This document shows positions 31,576-42,395 of a DNA stretch of 64,000 nt, piece by piece (the stretch's first letter is position 1; the number at the start of each line of letters is the position of its first letter). Under the pieces are notes generated by a model. It did not search any database, was not told the origin of the DNA, and was given only the letters and a program-made list of their open reading frames with translations. The stretch spans positions 1 to 64,000 of the forward strand of contig CAICTM010000437.1 of the NCBI GenBank assembly GCA_903772945.1, given 5' to 3'. The stretch comes from Seminavis robusta (taxonomy: Eukaryota; Bacillariophyta; Bacillariophyceae; Naviculales; Naviculaceae). A program made the translations under genes and the position numbers.

Positions 31576-32664
31576 TCACAACATTGTGACAAAGTAGAGT
31601 GCATTTGGATCAATCACAGGAGTGGGACACACAAATGCCACCTTTCGAACGTTGTCATTAACAATGGGGAAGGTTCGAGTGGTGGCAAAAAAGAAATCTT
31701 GTGGTGCGGGAATGTGGTGCTTGGGTGGTTCGAATGACATCATGGCATGGGATTGAAACTGGACCACTTTGTCCAAGGCATCTTCGTAGGCGATATTGAA
31801 TCCCTGTACCATTTCCGCCGTGGCCGACGATGTGTAACAGCGGGCACCTTCCAGCCACATTCCCGCCGTCTCTTGCAAGGTTTGCCAATGCACCATCATG
31901 TAATCCACTCCATTGGGATAGATGCGACTGTCGTAGGGACTCAATCCATAGTATTGCGAAGCCTCGACGGCCGAGAGAGAAATGGTGGGACGATCGCCAC
32001 CGACCACTGGATGGGTGCCCAACGAGCCAACGGGACGAGTTCCCAAAAAGGATTCATCGGCAGGTCTGGTGGCCCGGGCAGGCCGGATGGCACGAGTAGC
32101 TGGTCGAGTAGCGGAATAAGTCAACTTGGGATCGTTTCGTTTCCAAAGTCCGTTCTTGACAAAGGACGCCGAGGAACCAACCAAGTCCTTGCCCAACTTG
32201 AAGAGGCCTTTGCCACTGCGCGAGATTTTGGCTCGTTCTTCCTGCGTGGTGCTTGGCTCAATATCCTTGACAGCTGACACGGATCCCTTCAATATCACCG
32301 AGAGTGCCTGGAAGAAACTCGTCGCTCCTGTGACCACTGCATCAGTTATCTCGGGCGAGATGTCGGTAGCATCGAATTTCCTCTGGACACTGCGGGTGGC
32401 TCGGGGCGCGATTGCCTTGGTGGATCGAACCTTGGATTTCGTGGGAGGCTTGTACCGGTCGAGAGAAATAGTGGCTCGATTGGACCTTTCCTGGATATTG
32501 GTGGTAGCCGATGATCGATATCCCAGAGCACGTCGTACAGTCTTTCGGACGGGTTGCGTCTTGGATACCTTGTGTGGGTTCCAAGCACACACAGCTGTGG
32601 GTGCACCCAAGAACGTCACCACAGAAACCACCAACAGATGATGCGCACTCAATATTACCTTCAT
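31576..32664 (-). CDS. Secreted protein of unknown family, copy 2
   Basis: A single exon encodes 362 residues from the ATG at 32664. MKVILSAHHLLVVSVVTFLGAPTAVCAW is a signal peptide. It is homologous along its length to the 28859-29926 gene: RATISLDR, ISRSGKGLFKLGKDLVGSS, RPTISLSAVEAS, GVDY, SATAEMVQG, VIDPNALYFV. It differs in an Arg/Pro/Ala-rich repeat in the middle (RPATRAIRPARATRPAD). The helical segment between KFDATDISPE and GSVSAVKD is longer than in copy 1. No known domain was recognised. The conserved ends and divergent middle suggest both copies are selected genes. It is divergent from the first GST-like gene, sharing about 580 bases. Confidence 0.78.
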   Translation of the reverse strand: MKVILSAHHLLVVSVVTFLGAPTAVCAWNPHKVSKTQPVRKTVRRALGYRSSATTNIQERSNRATISLDRYKPPTKSKVRSTKAIAPRATRSVQRKFDATDISPEITDAVVTGATSFFQALSVILKGSVSAVKDIEPSTTQEERAKISRSGKGLFKLGKDLVGSSASFVKNGLWKRNDPKLTYSATRPATRAIRPARATRPADESFLGTRPVGSLGTHPVVGGDRPTISLSAVEASQYYGLSPYDSRIYPNGVDYMMVHWQTLQETAGMWLEGARCYTSSATAEMVQGFNIAYEDALDKVVQFQSHAMMSFEPPKHHIPAPQDFFFATTRTFPIVNDNVRKVAFVCPTPVIDPNALYFVTML

Positions 32665-33248
32665 GCTTCTTTTTGGAATGCTTATTTAAAAATGGCCGAC
32701 AAACAGCAAACGAAAGAGTCAAGGCAACGCTTTACAGTCCAAGCTACCGCTAGCTAGCTAGGTAGAGGTAGAGCTTCAGTGAGAATTGGATCTTGATGTT
32801 TCTTCTTTCAGAGGATCTTCGCTTGAAGTGAGACAGCTGCTGGTTGCTGTTGGTGTCTTCGATGTGGCGATTGGCTGCTGCGTTGCTGTCTTTTGTTGGT
32901 GATTTGAAATGCGTCAGTTGGTGTCAGTCCTGTGTCAGGCGGAGAATTACTAATAAATCTTTCACGGTATTCAAAGCAAATACAGCCGTCAAGATCCAAG
33001 ACCAAATCCAAACTGTTCCCAGTACAAGATCCATTTCTCAGATTCTCAGGAAGCATCAGGAAAAGCAAGAGGAAGATGACAAGAGCAGGTTTGAAGGGAG
33101 CGTCACGACATCATAGCATCACATACTAGTACATCTGGCCTGGGCGAGAACACAATTGAAGCCGGTTCTGCAAGAGTCCAAGTTCTTTGGCTTGGAGCCT
33201 CATTTTTCGTTGGAAGAAGTTTAGTACAAGATAGGTGATACCGTAGCC
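32665..33248. other. Shared upstream region of secreted copy 2 and GST-like gene 1
   Basis: This head-to-head interval should carry both promoters. CTAGCTAGCTAG occurs at about 32750-32762, and purine-rich GGAAGATGACAAGAG at about 33071. No gene or specific site is supported. Confidence 0.4.
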
Positions 33249-34352
33249 ATGAAAGCATCCTCCAACGCCGGCAGTGGCGGCAGCAACAGTGGGCTTCCTC
33301 GCATGGACCTTCGCCCAATGACAGCCAAAACGCTTCGAACGGTGACGCCTCTCCGAGTGGCTGGTGTGTTGTTGGACCTCTTCTCTCGGGTGGGACAACG
33401 AAGTCCACCCAACCAGTCCAAAACAGAGCACATTCGCTTCATCTCCATCGCCGTCTCGAACTACAACGAAAAAGTAAGATGGGGACTCGATCTCCTCGAA
33501 AATCACCCAAAGAGTCCCGTCTATTACACAGAAGACATGCATCCACCCGCCTTTGCAGCCTTTCACAGTGTCCCGGCATCCAAAGATCAGTCGTCCCAAG
33601 CACCCATGGTGGTATTGCCTCTGCCCAAAGAAAGAGCCGTCTGGGGCAGTGACACCATTCTCCGAGAGATTTGCAGCGACCCCGAGACGGTCAATTTGTA
33701 TCCTGCAGCCATTAAAGCCAAAGTCCAAGCATTGGAAGATGAATTGGGGACACGCCTAGGAGCTACGGCTCGGTGCTGGGGTTACTCCATTCTGTTTGAC
33801 AAGTCCAAAAAACACTATGCCACTGCCTCCAAGTTTCTCACCTTGCAATGCCCTCGCATTGAGCAACTGGTCTTTGATCGAATGATGGACCGAGGTCTCG
33901 CCAAAGGCATGGTCCGTGCCATGAAGGTGACGGAGTTTGCGGATGCCTCCGAGCACGAAATTCGAAAGGTCTTTGACGAAATGTCGCAAGCATTAGAAGC
34001 GGCTGGTGGTGACTACTTGATGGGCTCGGAATACGGCTTTACGGCCGCGGATCTGACGCTCGGGGCCCTCTCGTACTTTATTATTCGTCCACCCGAAATG
34101 ACACCCTTTCTGCTGCCAGAGTCGGAAACACCTCCAGTCATGCTCCGATTGGGCGAGGAACTGAGGGAAACACTGGCTGGAAAATATGTGCTTAAAATGT
34201 ACCAACAGAACCGACCAATTGATTCTCAGACGGGGGTGATTGACCTCAAAAAGGTGGACCAGAACCGTGTTCCGTGGAAAGAAGCGGTAGGCGCAGTCAC
34301 CATTCTAGGGTCCATTGTATATGGAATCATCCTGTCTGCCACAAAAGCATAG
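33249..34352 (+). CDS. Glutathione S-transferase-like protein, copy 1
   Basis: A single exon encodes 367 residues. After a flexible N-terminus (about 55 residues), a thioredoxin-like half starts at HIRFISIAVSNYNEKVRWGLDLLE, where the Ser-x-x-x-x-K-V-R-W turn is in the GST active-site position. WGSDTILREI is the usual loop before the helical half. The C-terminal half ends with DYLMGSEYGFTAADLTLGALSYFI, matching the GST N-capping/TAAD region. A C-terminal hydrophobic segment (AVTILGSIVYGIIL) may anchor it in a membrane; copy 2 lacks it. The family conjugates glutathione or acts as a peroxidase. The exact class is unclear. It forms a tandem pair with the gene at 35013. Confidence 0.82.
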   Translation: MKASSNAGSGGSNSGLPRMDLRPMTAKTLRTVTPLRVAGVLLDLFSRVGQRSPPNQSKTEHIRFISIAVSNYNEKVRWGLDLLENHPKSPVYYTEDMHPPAFAAFHSVPASKDQSSQAPMVVLPLPKERAVWGSDTILREICSDPETVNLYPAAIKAKVQALEDELGTRLGATARCWGYSILFDKSKKHYATASKFLTLQCPRIEQLVFDRMMDRGLAKGMVRAMKVTEFADASEHEIRKVFDEMSQALEAAGGDYLMGSEYGFTAADLTLGALSYFIIRPPEMTPFLLPESETPPVMLRLGEELRETLAGKYVLKMYQQNRPIDSQTGVIDLKKVDQNRVPWKEAVGAVTILGSIVYGIILSATKA

Positions 34353-35012
34353 ATTATCAGCCGCGTTCCATGGAGTGCCTGATTCACGAGAGCTTAGCGC
34401 CCCTTCAAAAGATAGGGTACCGGTAACTGAAGTCTTCCATTGTCCCTACACCTTGCTAGCTTCGTGAGCCATATTAAGAGCCTTAGCAAGTTGTGTTTGC
34501 TGCCGAAGTTCGCGATCAGCACTTTCATGTGGCCTATGGCTTTACAAAACATGCTGCGGATGATCACTAGACATGCATCCTGCCTCATGCATGTGCCAGC
34601 TAGCTAGAGGTTACCAGGTACCTACAGTCTAAAAACTAGTTCAGCACGAATGCGGTGTTGGAAAATTGCGAAAGGTCTATGGGCACTCTGATTGTCCGAA
34701 GATTTCACGAGCGACTAAAGTGATCGTGAGAACAGCCAAGAAGATTGTGCACGACTTGAAAGCGTCTGACGTCACCGCAGGCTTTCAAAGGCTGCAACAG
34801 ATCGACAGTGAGACTTCCCGCAGCCCGTTTTTGATTGTTTCACCCCCATCTAGAGCTACCAGTCTGGTACTCTACTACCGGTAGCTAGTAGCCATCTCCC
34901 TGCTACCGGTATCGTCACCATCATCGAATACGTTCATATTTCAAGCCTTCAAACATTCTCAATCCTTCACCAAAGGCATCTAAAGTTACCTCAACGATCG
35001 AATCATTCCAAA
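34353..35012. other. Intergenic between the two GST-like genes
   Basis: Repeated palindromic words (TACCGGTA, GGTACC, GCTAGCTAG) cluster at 34418-34630 and 34855-34910. A short plus-strand frame at 34666-34884 has no support. The end serves as promoter for copy 2. Confidence 0.4.
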
Positions 35013-36038
35013 ATGACAACCGCCGTTGCTGAAAATGGGTCTGCCGCCACTTTGTCGCCCATGAACATGAAGCCGACGACTGAAACCCAGATCCAAGGTC
35101 AGGCGCCTCTTCGGGTGGCAAGGGTCATTGTGAACCTCTTTTCTCGAGTTGGAAAGCGTGAGCCTCCTGCTCCCGAGAAAACTGAGCATATCCGTCTGAT
35201 TTCGATTGCCACGTCTCATTTTGTCGAGAAGGCGAGGTGGGGATTGGACATGCTCGAGGAGAGCAAAGAGAGTCCTCTGTTCTACACCGAGGACCTCCAC
35301 ACACCCGCATTTGCGTCATTCTTCACTGTCCCAGCATCGAAGAACAAAGCATCTCAGACTCCCATGATTGTTCGAAGCGACGACACCGTAATGTGGGGCA
35401 GTGATACAATTTTGCGAGAGCTCTGCAGTGGCAAAAATGGTGCGCCAATCAATCTTTATCCAGGCGATCTAAAGGATGAGATCATGGAGCTTGAAGATGA
35501 GCTAGGAAGGCGTCTTGGTGCCAGTGGCCGTTGCTACGCGTACGGATCCTTCATGCTTGACAAGCAGTACTATGGCTTGGCTATCCAGCAGACGACCAGC
35601 AACTGCTCCAAAGTCGAGCAGAAGGTTTTCGAGAAGATGTTTGATAAGGGAATCGACAAAGCACTGATTGATCTGATGAACATCAACGACGAAGTGATGG
35701 AGACATCTGCCCGAGAGCTGCGCGCAATGTTTGGAGAGCTCTCTGATCGCCTCGAAAGGACCGGCGACGAGTACCTGGTGGGTAATACATTCACTGCGGC
35801 TGACCTAGCTTTTGCTACTCTGGTCTACTTCATTGTTCGCCCTCCGGAGTGCGAGCCACTCCTGATTCCCGAAAAGGGAATGCCCCCAAAGCTTCTGGGA
35901 CTCTTCCATGAACTAGCAGCCACCAAAGCGGGCCAACACGCCTTGAAAATCTACAAGAAGCACAGGCCTGTTGACGCAGCGGGGAAGCTTGTTCTGAAGA
36001 ATGTCAACCAGAATCACAATCCTTTCAAGCTGTTTTAA
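35013..36038 (+). CDS. Glutathione S-transferase-like protein, copy 2
   Basis: A single exon encodes 341 residues, homologous to the 33249-34352 gene from LRVARVIVNLFSRVGKREPP to the end. The active-site-like turn reads SHFVEKARWGLDMLE, the loop WGSDTILREL, and the C-terminal helix motif EYLVGNTFTAADLAFATLVYFIVRPPE. It lacks the C-terminal hydrophobic tail of copy 1, so it is probably soluble and the two proteins should differ in location. The tandem orientation and common frame indicate a local duplication followed by clear divergence. Its 3' end converges with the first double-SET gene, leaving 179 bases. Confidence 0.83.
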   Translation: MTTAVAENGSAATLSPMNMKPTTETQIQGQAPLRVARVIVNLFSRVGKREPPAPEKTEHIRLISIATSHFVEKARWGLDMLEESKESPLFYTEDLHTPAFASFFTVPASKNKASQTPMIVRSDDTVMWGSDTILRELCSGKNGAPINLYPGDLKDEIMELEDELGRRLGASGRCYAYGSFMLDKQYYGLAIQQTTSNCSKVEQKVFEKMFDKGIDKALIDLMNINDEVMETSARELRAMFGELSDRLERTGDEYLVGNTFTAADLAFATLVYFIVRPPECEPLLIPEKGMPPKLLGLFHELAATKAGQHALKIYKKHRPVDAAGKLVLKNVNQNHNPFKLF

Positions 36039-36217
36039 AAGGAATTGTGCTCTTGCGCTCACATCTTTTCTACATGTAAATAAGCTCTTTTAATAGTTTA
36101 TGTTTTGAGACCTTTCTTTACTCAAAGGACTGCTTTGGTCTTCTGAGCTACTGCGTGTGTCCCCTCTACAGGTCTCCTCCAAAGCACATCCACACAACAC
36201 AGCAGGCAGACGATTGA

Positions 36218-38388
36218 TTAGACTGGGGAAGAGTTCATCCATGCAGAGGGGAACATGCTGTCAGGGATGACAATGTAGTGCCGAAAGGCCTCCTCTAGAA
36301 ACATGTCTGTGGTGTAGGGCCGATCTGAGAAGCGAATAGCCATCCTGGGTATGTCAGATAGTTTGATCCTCTTTGAAATGGACTTTTCTCCTCTCATGAT
36401 ATCATTCTTTTCCTTTTCTTTTGGTGGACGGTCCAGGCTGACTGTATAAAGAGTTGTGCCGTTAACATCTCTGCGTCGGAGCACATCACATGGCCAGAAT
36501 TCATAGGAGTTTGGGCGAGTGATTCTGACTACATGGGCTGTATTGAAGAGAGTCTGATTTATTCGTTTCCAGATGTTGGAGTCACATTCAACCTTGATGT
36601 TGTCAGGGTATGGGTTGTGCAGTTGCTCAAAATCTGTCCGGACAAAGGTGGTGCTCTCTTCTTGATTCAACATGAATGCAGACACATAATCTTCTGCCCC
36701 CACAATGTTCCAACCTTCCACGTGCTCTTGCCAAGCCCTTTCCCAGGCATCACCATAGTCCAGAAAGATTTCCTCATCCTTCTCTATATCCTGGATAGCA
36801 ACAAGTTCCATGGCCAACTTGGATGTGCTGGCATCGGCAAAGCTGTTGATTGTTTTTGTCAGAAGATTGGGCTCATGCTCCCCTCTCTCAGGATCACCCC
36901 AGACGAGCTTAACATTCGCCCTTGTCTGATTGTGATTCACCATGTTTGCCAGTGGTGAATATGGGCATAGCAGCATTGTTGAGTTCTGATGTCCATAGCA
37001 GTAGTTCATAAGAAGTTGATAGCCAACTCTTCTCCTGTCTCCGAGTCTCTTGGTGTTGATGTCTTCCAAGTCATACATTTCCAGCACACTCTTGTTGATG
37101 ATTGGAATCAAGGGCAATGCTGAAACGACTGTTCCCTTGGGCAAATCACGAGTAGCAAATGCACCCCTTCCTGCCTGTTTGATAGTGGAAACACCTTCCC
37201 GAATATGGTCTGCACAGGTCCCATGTTCATGCAGCCATCCCGTTGTTTGCATGCTTTCCATGACACGGATCTTTTTGAGTGTCATGTTCTTTTCCAGCAG
37301 TGCCCGTTCTGATACTGTATTGGAGAATGCTCCCAATATTCGAGACTCTTTCCAAACACAATGCTGCACAAATTCGTCCCAAAGCTCCTCAAATACCTCG
37401 CGATTTACAAGTTGGTGTCTCCCACGCAACACTTGAAACCTCCTATAGAAATCTGTAGACTCCATGAGGCCATGCCGAAGTGGGATGGGACCTAGTTCAG
37501 GTCGAAGCTCAAACCTAAGACAACAGTGCAGAACAACCATGAAAACACCACCACCAACAACAAAGGGAACCAAGGGAACCAATATGTGATAAACATTGGC
37601 ATACCAGTGCTGACCATAGTTTGCAAACAGTTCTTGTCCTGCCTTAATTTTCACCTTGGCAGTTGCCTGGCGGTCATGGTACGTGGAAAATGCCCCCACC
37701 CCAGGATCCTTGGACCGATGCAAACCACTGGGTACTGTATTCTTGGGATCGCCTTCATCTACATTCACCAGATCCAAGAAACAGTTCACAGCTGCCCCAA
37801 AGCCTAAATAAATGTCAAAGCGTTGTGTAGGATAGACACGGCGTGATGAGTAGAACTTGGATAGACTGCTGCTCGGCCTTGATTGACCTACCAGGGGAAG
37901 CTGCGCTGCATTCGTGATGTACTTCATGCCCGAGCCCTGAAGATAAATAAGAAGATAAGAAATTGATTTTTTGGCGTTCACAACTGCCGGCACAGAAACG
38001 TGCCAAACATACCCAGGCTCTTGCCATTCCAAGTGTACTCATCCCAGAGAAATTCAAACATACCCCGCCCTCTCTGGTGCATCATAATATCAACAATGGG
38101 AATGACGACATCTCCTGTTTGCTGCAGTGTCTCTTTCTTGGCAAAGTCTCGACCAGCATACATTCCTAATCCAGCCCCATGCAAACTGGAGGGAGCCAAC
38201 CAGAGACCGCACTCATCGAGGTGAGTTTTACTCGCCAGCGAGGAACAGTTGCTTTCAGAACTTCCACACACGCTGCTGCTTTTTCGGATACGGTTTGCGC
38301 TCACCAGAAGGAGGTACCGGTAAGTGGACGCAATGAGTAGTATCGTGGCGACGTTGTTTGCCACGGAACACGTTCGTCGAAAGACCAT
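36218..38388 (-). CDS. Secretory protein with two SET-like domains, copy 1
   Basis: Predicted 638 residues. Exons are 38388-38013, 37936-37892 (45 nt), 37803-37605 and 37514-36218, with introns of 76, 88 and 90 nt. A hydrophobic N-terminus (ATILLIASTYRYLLLVSA) suggests ER entry or a membrane anchor. SET-like domain 1 (about 66-205) has GAGLGMYAGRDF and ends in ELFANYG, but lacks the classic NHS. SET-like domain 2 (about 315-462) has QAGRGAFATRDL, MVNHNQTRANVKLVW and DEEIFLDYG, a near-canonical AdoMet-site pair. A roughly 170-residue C-terminal region follows (DVLRRRDVNGTTLYTV...PYTTDMFLEEAFRHYIVIPD). SET domains usually methylate protein lysines in nucleus, cytosol or plastid, so a secretory location is odd. 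Introns agree with the paralog at 39347. Confidence 0.82.
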
Positions 38389-39346
38389 GTCTTTGGGCGC
38401 TATGGCAAGCTAGTGTTGCCGGAGGATTGTCCGTTCAATCCAACGAGTTGTTGGCAAGACAGAGGATCTAGATCGTCTACGCTAGATGGACGAACATGGG
38501 CAAATGGGCTTCCATCAACTACCAAAAATGCTTCGAAGAGCTCTTTCGAAGCTTGTTGAGAGTTTCAAACCAAACATTCCGGGTGATTCTCAAATCGAAG
38601 AAAGATCCCACTTGCTTTCTCGGAGGGAAAACAATGCGAAACACATGATTGAAAAGAAGGATGATCAATCTACAAGCTGGTTTTAGCTCTGGTGCGCTTC
38701 ATTTGTTTGGTCCAATGAATCGAATCACTAATTAATTGCCAAAAGGGACACATTTCGTGGTAAGTCCATGTAGCCACGTACTATCAGTGTCTGAGAGACA
38801 CCATCCTGTAGCTACCAAAGCGAACCCCTCACACATGGATCAAGGCGGGGTGTACCGGTATTCTACACTGTACTAGTACTCCACTATGTGTACCGGTCAT
38901 GGTACATGCACATGTACGGAAGCCGGCGGGGCGCCGGGCTCATCAAGCAAAGAGGCAGACAAAGAGGCGGACTTCGGGACAGCGAAAGGATGGACTGGAG
39001 GCTCCCAGACCACCGGTATTAGTCTAATGATATTCGAACAGTTTCACAGGCGCCTGCGAGCTATGTCATACCGGTACACCTCTACCAGCACAGTTCCATT
39101 AGCTATCACAGACGAGGATTGCCCCACCATCAGAACCACTGGCTCCAAGAAGCCACTGGCATAAAAACAGATGCGGGTGCCAAATAACTTTCATGCTCGC
39201 CTCTAGCCAGCTACCAACAACGCAAGTACAGCTATTTGTTTCAAGGTTCAGACAACGATAGAGACGGGATGGCGAAGCCAACCCATCTGCTGATTGAGAG
39301 GCAGGCCCACAACTGGAGCGGACTGAGCCTTTTTTGCTTCCATGGT
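38389..39346. other. Intergenic between double-SET paralogs
   Basis: Contains TACCGGTA/GTACATG words at 38855-38925 and 39070. A short purine-rich frame at 38486-38686 is not supported. No RNA gene was seen. Confidence 0.4.
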
Positions 39347-41864
39347 CTATAGATTCATCCAATACTCTGGAAACATTTCATCAGGTATCATCATGGCATG
39401 CCGAAAGGCATTAGGCAAAAACATGTCCGTGGTGTATGGATTGTCCAAAAACTTGAAAGCTTCTTTTGGGGCATCTGTGAGCTTCTCATTCTTGTTTTCA
39501 TCTACTCTGGCCACGGCCGTGTAGCGCATTTGATTGTTGACTACTCGAAATCTCAATATTTCACAGGGGACCCATTCTGATGTGTGGTAATCAAGCACTG
39601 TAATCTCCCCAGTTTGCTGGAAGTGATCATAGTCAATGGAGCGGAAGAATTTGATGTCACAGCGCAATTGAACATTCTCAGGGTATGGCCTATCCATTTG
39701 TTCAAACTCAGTCAGAAGTCGTTCCGATGAGCTGTCTAATTGATAGGCAGAGATATAGTCCGCAGCTCTTGGATGTGGTTCCCAGCTTTGCACATGTTGT
39801 TGCCAAGCAGCTTCCCAATCATCACCTTTAGTTGTGAGGGAGACAGCAATGAGCTACAGTGAAAAGACAGAGTGTGACGCTAGAGGCCGCAATTGAGATG
39901 CTGCTGACATACCATAGTCAAGGAATATCTCTTCTCCTGAGAAATAGAGATGAGTGTGAGATGCGGCATCATCGAGAGACCATTCACATCACCAATCATA
40001 TCCTCTGCACCTACCTGGTTGAATATCCCGCAAAGCTATCAGCTCCATGGCAAGCTTGGCTGTTTTATCAAAGGCGAAGTGCTCTACTAGTCTCTCCAGA
40101 AGCTCTGGCTCGTGGTTTCCTTTGGCAGCATCAGCCCAGCGTAGTTTCACATTTGCTTGCGTTTGGTTGTGGTTTATCAGACTGGTCAATGGCCCGTACG
40201 GGCAAAGCAGAAGAGAAGACTCTCGATGCCCAAAGCAGTAGTTCAAAGTAAGTTGCGCTCCATTCGTAACATTCTCTGTCTTCAAAGTGCGAATGTCCTC
40301 AAACTCCAGCATATCCAAGATACTCGCATCACCAATATGAATTAAGGGCAATGGGGCAATCACAGAGTCCTTTACAAGGCGTCTTGTGGCAAAGGCTCCT
40401 CTCCCAGCTTGACGGATTGTTGACTCGCCTTCCACCATGTTGTCAGCGCATGTCCCATGTTCGCGGAGCCATTCATCGGTGCGGAGACCTTCCAAAATGC
40501 GGATCTCTTTCAAGGTCTTGAGTTGGTGCAACAGGCGCCATTCCTCTTCGGTCTTGCGGAAAGCAGCAAGAGATCTGGAATCGTCAAAGTCGGTTTTCTC
40601 AACAAAGCTTACCCATAAGTCTCCAAATGGTTCATCGCGTAGTTTATGATGCTTTTGCCGCATTTCCAGAAAGCGTTTGAATACGCTGGTGGCAGTATCT
40701 AGATCTCCTAGCAACGGCACAGGTCCAAAATGCTTGCGATCTCGGAACCTAGTTGGAACCATCAAGAATTAGAGACTTTCAGTTCCATCCAAATGAAGGC
40801 AAGCCGGTGGTGCGCCTTCTAACGTGGATGTCTGTGGCTGTCAGCACGTACCACTAGAAGGATAGTAGCAAAGTAAAAACAGCCGTTGTGAGCTGGGAGA
40901 GTTTCAGGAGCATAACAAACCACCACCATCCGTAACGATTTAGACTTACTTGTTGTCCGTAATCGACAAAGAGTTCCTCTCCCTTTTGAATATCGACAGA
41001 CGCTGTGGACTGCCGATCATGGTAGGTTGAGAAAGCCCCAGCACCTGGATCTCTGGATCGATGCAAACCATGTGGAATACTGTGCCTTGGCCGTAACTCA
41101 TCTACGTTGACCAGATCAATAAAAGAGTTTGCAGCTGAGCCCTGTTTGCGATAGAATGACGTTCAGAGGGAACGAGGATTTCAGCCGACACTGATTTATT
41201 TGTTCCGAAGTTGACTGCAAGTAGATTATTGATTGACTTACAAACCCTGGGCTCGCAACCTTTACTTCAACATAGCCTAGATGGTCCATGTGCAGTCCTG
41301 TCTGTTTTACATTGCAGCACAAGGATTTGATTCATTTGTGTGAGTATTGCATTTTGCATAATTCCGATATTCCGATTGCCATTCTGCGGATTGATGCATG
41401 TTCTTCCTTCAAATGAATGATTGATTCGATTTTCATAGACTCACCGCACTCCAGGTATATTCATCCCACAGCATAAAAAACTGATCACCCAATGCGTATT
41501 GATGATGATTTATATCAATCATTGGAATGACAATTTCTCCCGATGGCTGCAATTCTTCTCCTTTTTTGAAATCTCTTCCAGCATACATCCCTAGACCAGC
41601 TCCAGGGATACTGCTGGGCGCCAACCAAATCCCACATTCTTCCAGGTTGGATGGCGGAAGACAAGTGCCATCGCTGTCGGGATTCTTGCAGGTGGGTTCA
41701 TCTTGCTCTGCTTTCTTCTCGCCAGTGCCCGTTTCTTCGGATGCATCCACGTTGGCATTCTCAGTTTGAATAGTCTCTTGGTTCACATTTACGTCTCCAC
41801 ATACTATGATGCTGGCTGATAACAGGGCCAAAAGCAGATACCTCAGGTGGAGAATACTGGTCAT
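39347..41864 (-). CDS. Secretory protein with two SET-like domains, copy 2
   Basis: Predicted 630 residues. Exons are 41864-41445, 41301-41242 (60 nt), 41141-40950, 40732-40015, 39936-39913 (24 nt) and 39825-39347. All junctions are GT-AG and keep frame. The acceptor at 40733-40734 is the only one nearby that restores frame, though paralog alignment would start a few codons earlier. MTSILHLRYLLLALLSASIIVCG is a signal peptide. SET-like domain 1 has GAGLGMYAGRDF and ELFVDYG, and domain 2 has QAGRGAFATRRL, LINHNQTQANVKLRW and EEIFLDYG. The C-terminal block ends PYTTDMFLPNAFRHAMMIPDEMFPEYWMN, nearly as in copy 1. Two introns (after DYTW and after ASPGF) match copy 1, so they predate the duplication. 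Exons 5 and 6 split a region left whole in copy 1. Confidence 0.8.
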
Positions 41865-42395
41865 TGGTCTTGCCTTGGCTGGGAAGTCAACAATGTCGGT
41901 TATTCAATGCTACCCCGAAAATAGACCTTCTCTGATCTTTGCTAGCTTTTAAAATGAGCGCTTCCTTTCCTGAGCCCTCGAAGATAACAGATACCGATTC
42001 CTACTAAGTGTAAATGGTTTTGCTTCTGTCTTATGTAGGTTCTTTGTTTTGTGTCTCCAGATGTTGAAGAGGAGGCTACCAAAAAGCAAAAGAGTGACGA
42101 GCCTGCAAAAGATCGAGGTCCAGTCGTTCCTTGATCGGAACTGCAACGGTCAAGACGAGAGAAAAATCTGGATTTTCCAAGCAAGCGCAAGCCGGTCGCA
42201 TGTCATCGTGGAAAATTGCTGATGACTGACCACGGTACCCCGTAAGCTCGTCAAGACAGCTCCATGATAAAGTAGTACTAGTACCACCTTGCTTGGTGGG
42301 GGAATAGGACCAGGAACAGGTAGGTGTTGGAAACTAAAAATGGATGCTGTAGATGCAAACCATTCCTTGGAGGTTTTTGTCTCTACTGAACCACA
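41865..42395. other. Divergent promoter region
   Basis: This separates the double-SET copy 2 start from the CRAL-TRIO start. A short minus-strand frame (41942-42190) is not supported. There are no recognisable elements beyond AGTACTAGTACC near 42272. Confidence 0.4.

Noticed and set aside
33126-33728. 200-residue minus-strand frame opposite GST-like gene 1
   Set aside because: Antisense shadow of a well-supported coding exon.
37603-37604. Reading straight through the third intron of double-SET copy 1 to give a longer hydrophobic insert
   Set aside because: The insert (VPFVVGGGVFMVVLHCCL) has no counterpart in copy 2, and GT-AG sites restore the conserved GQHWFELRPELGP join.
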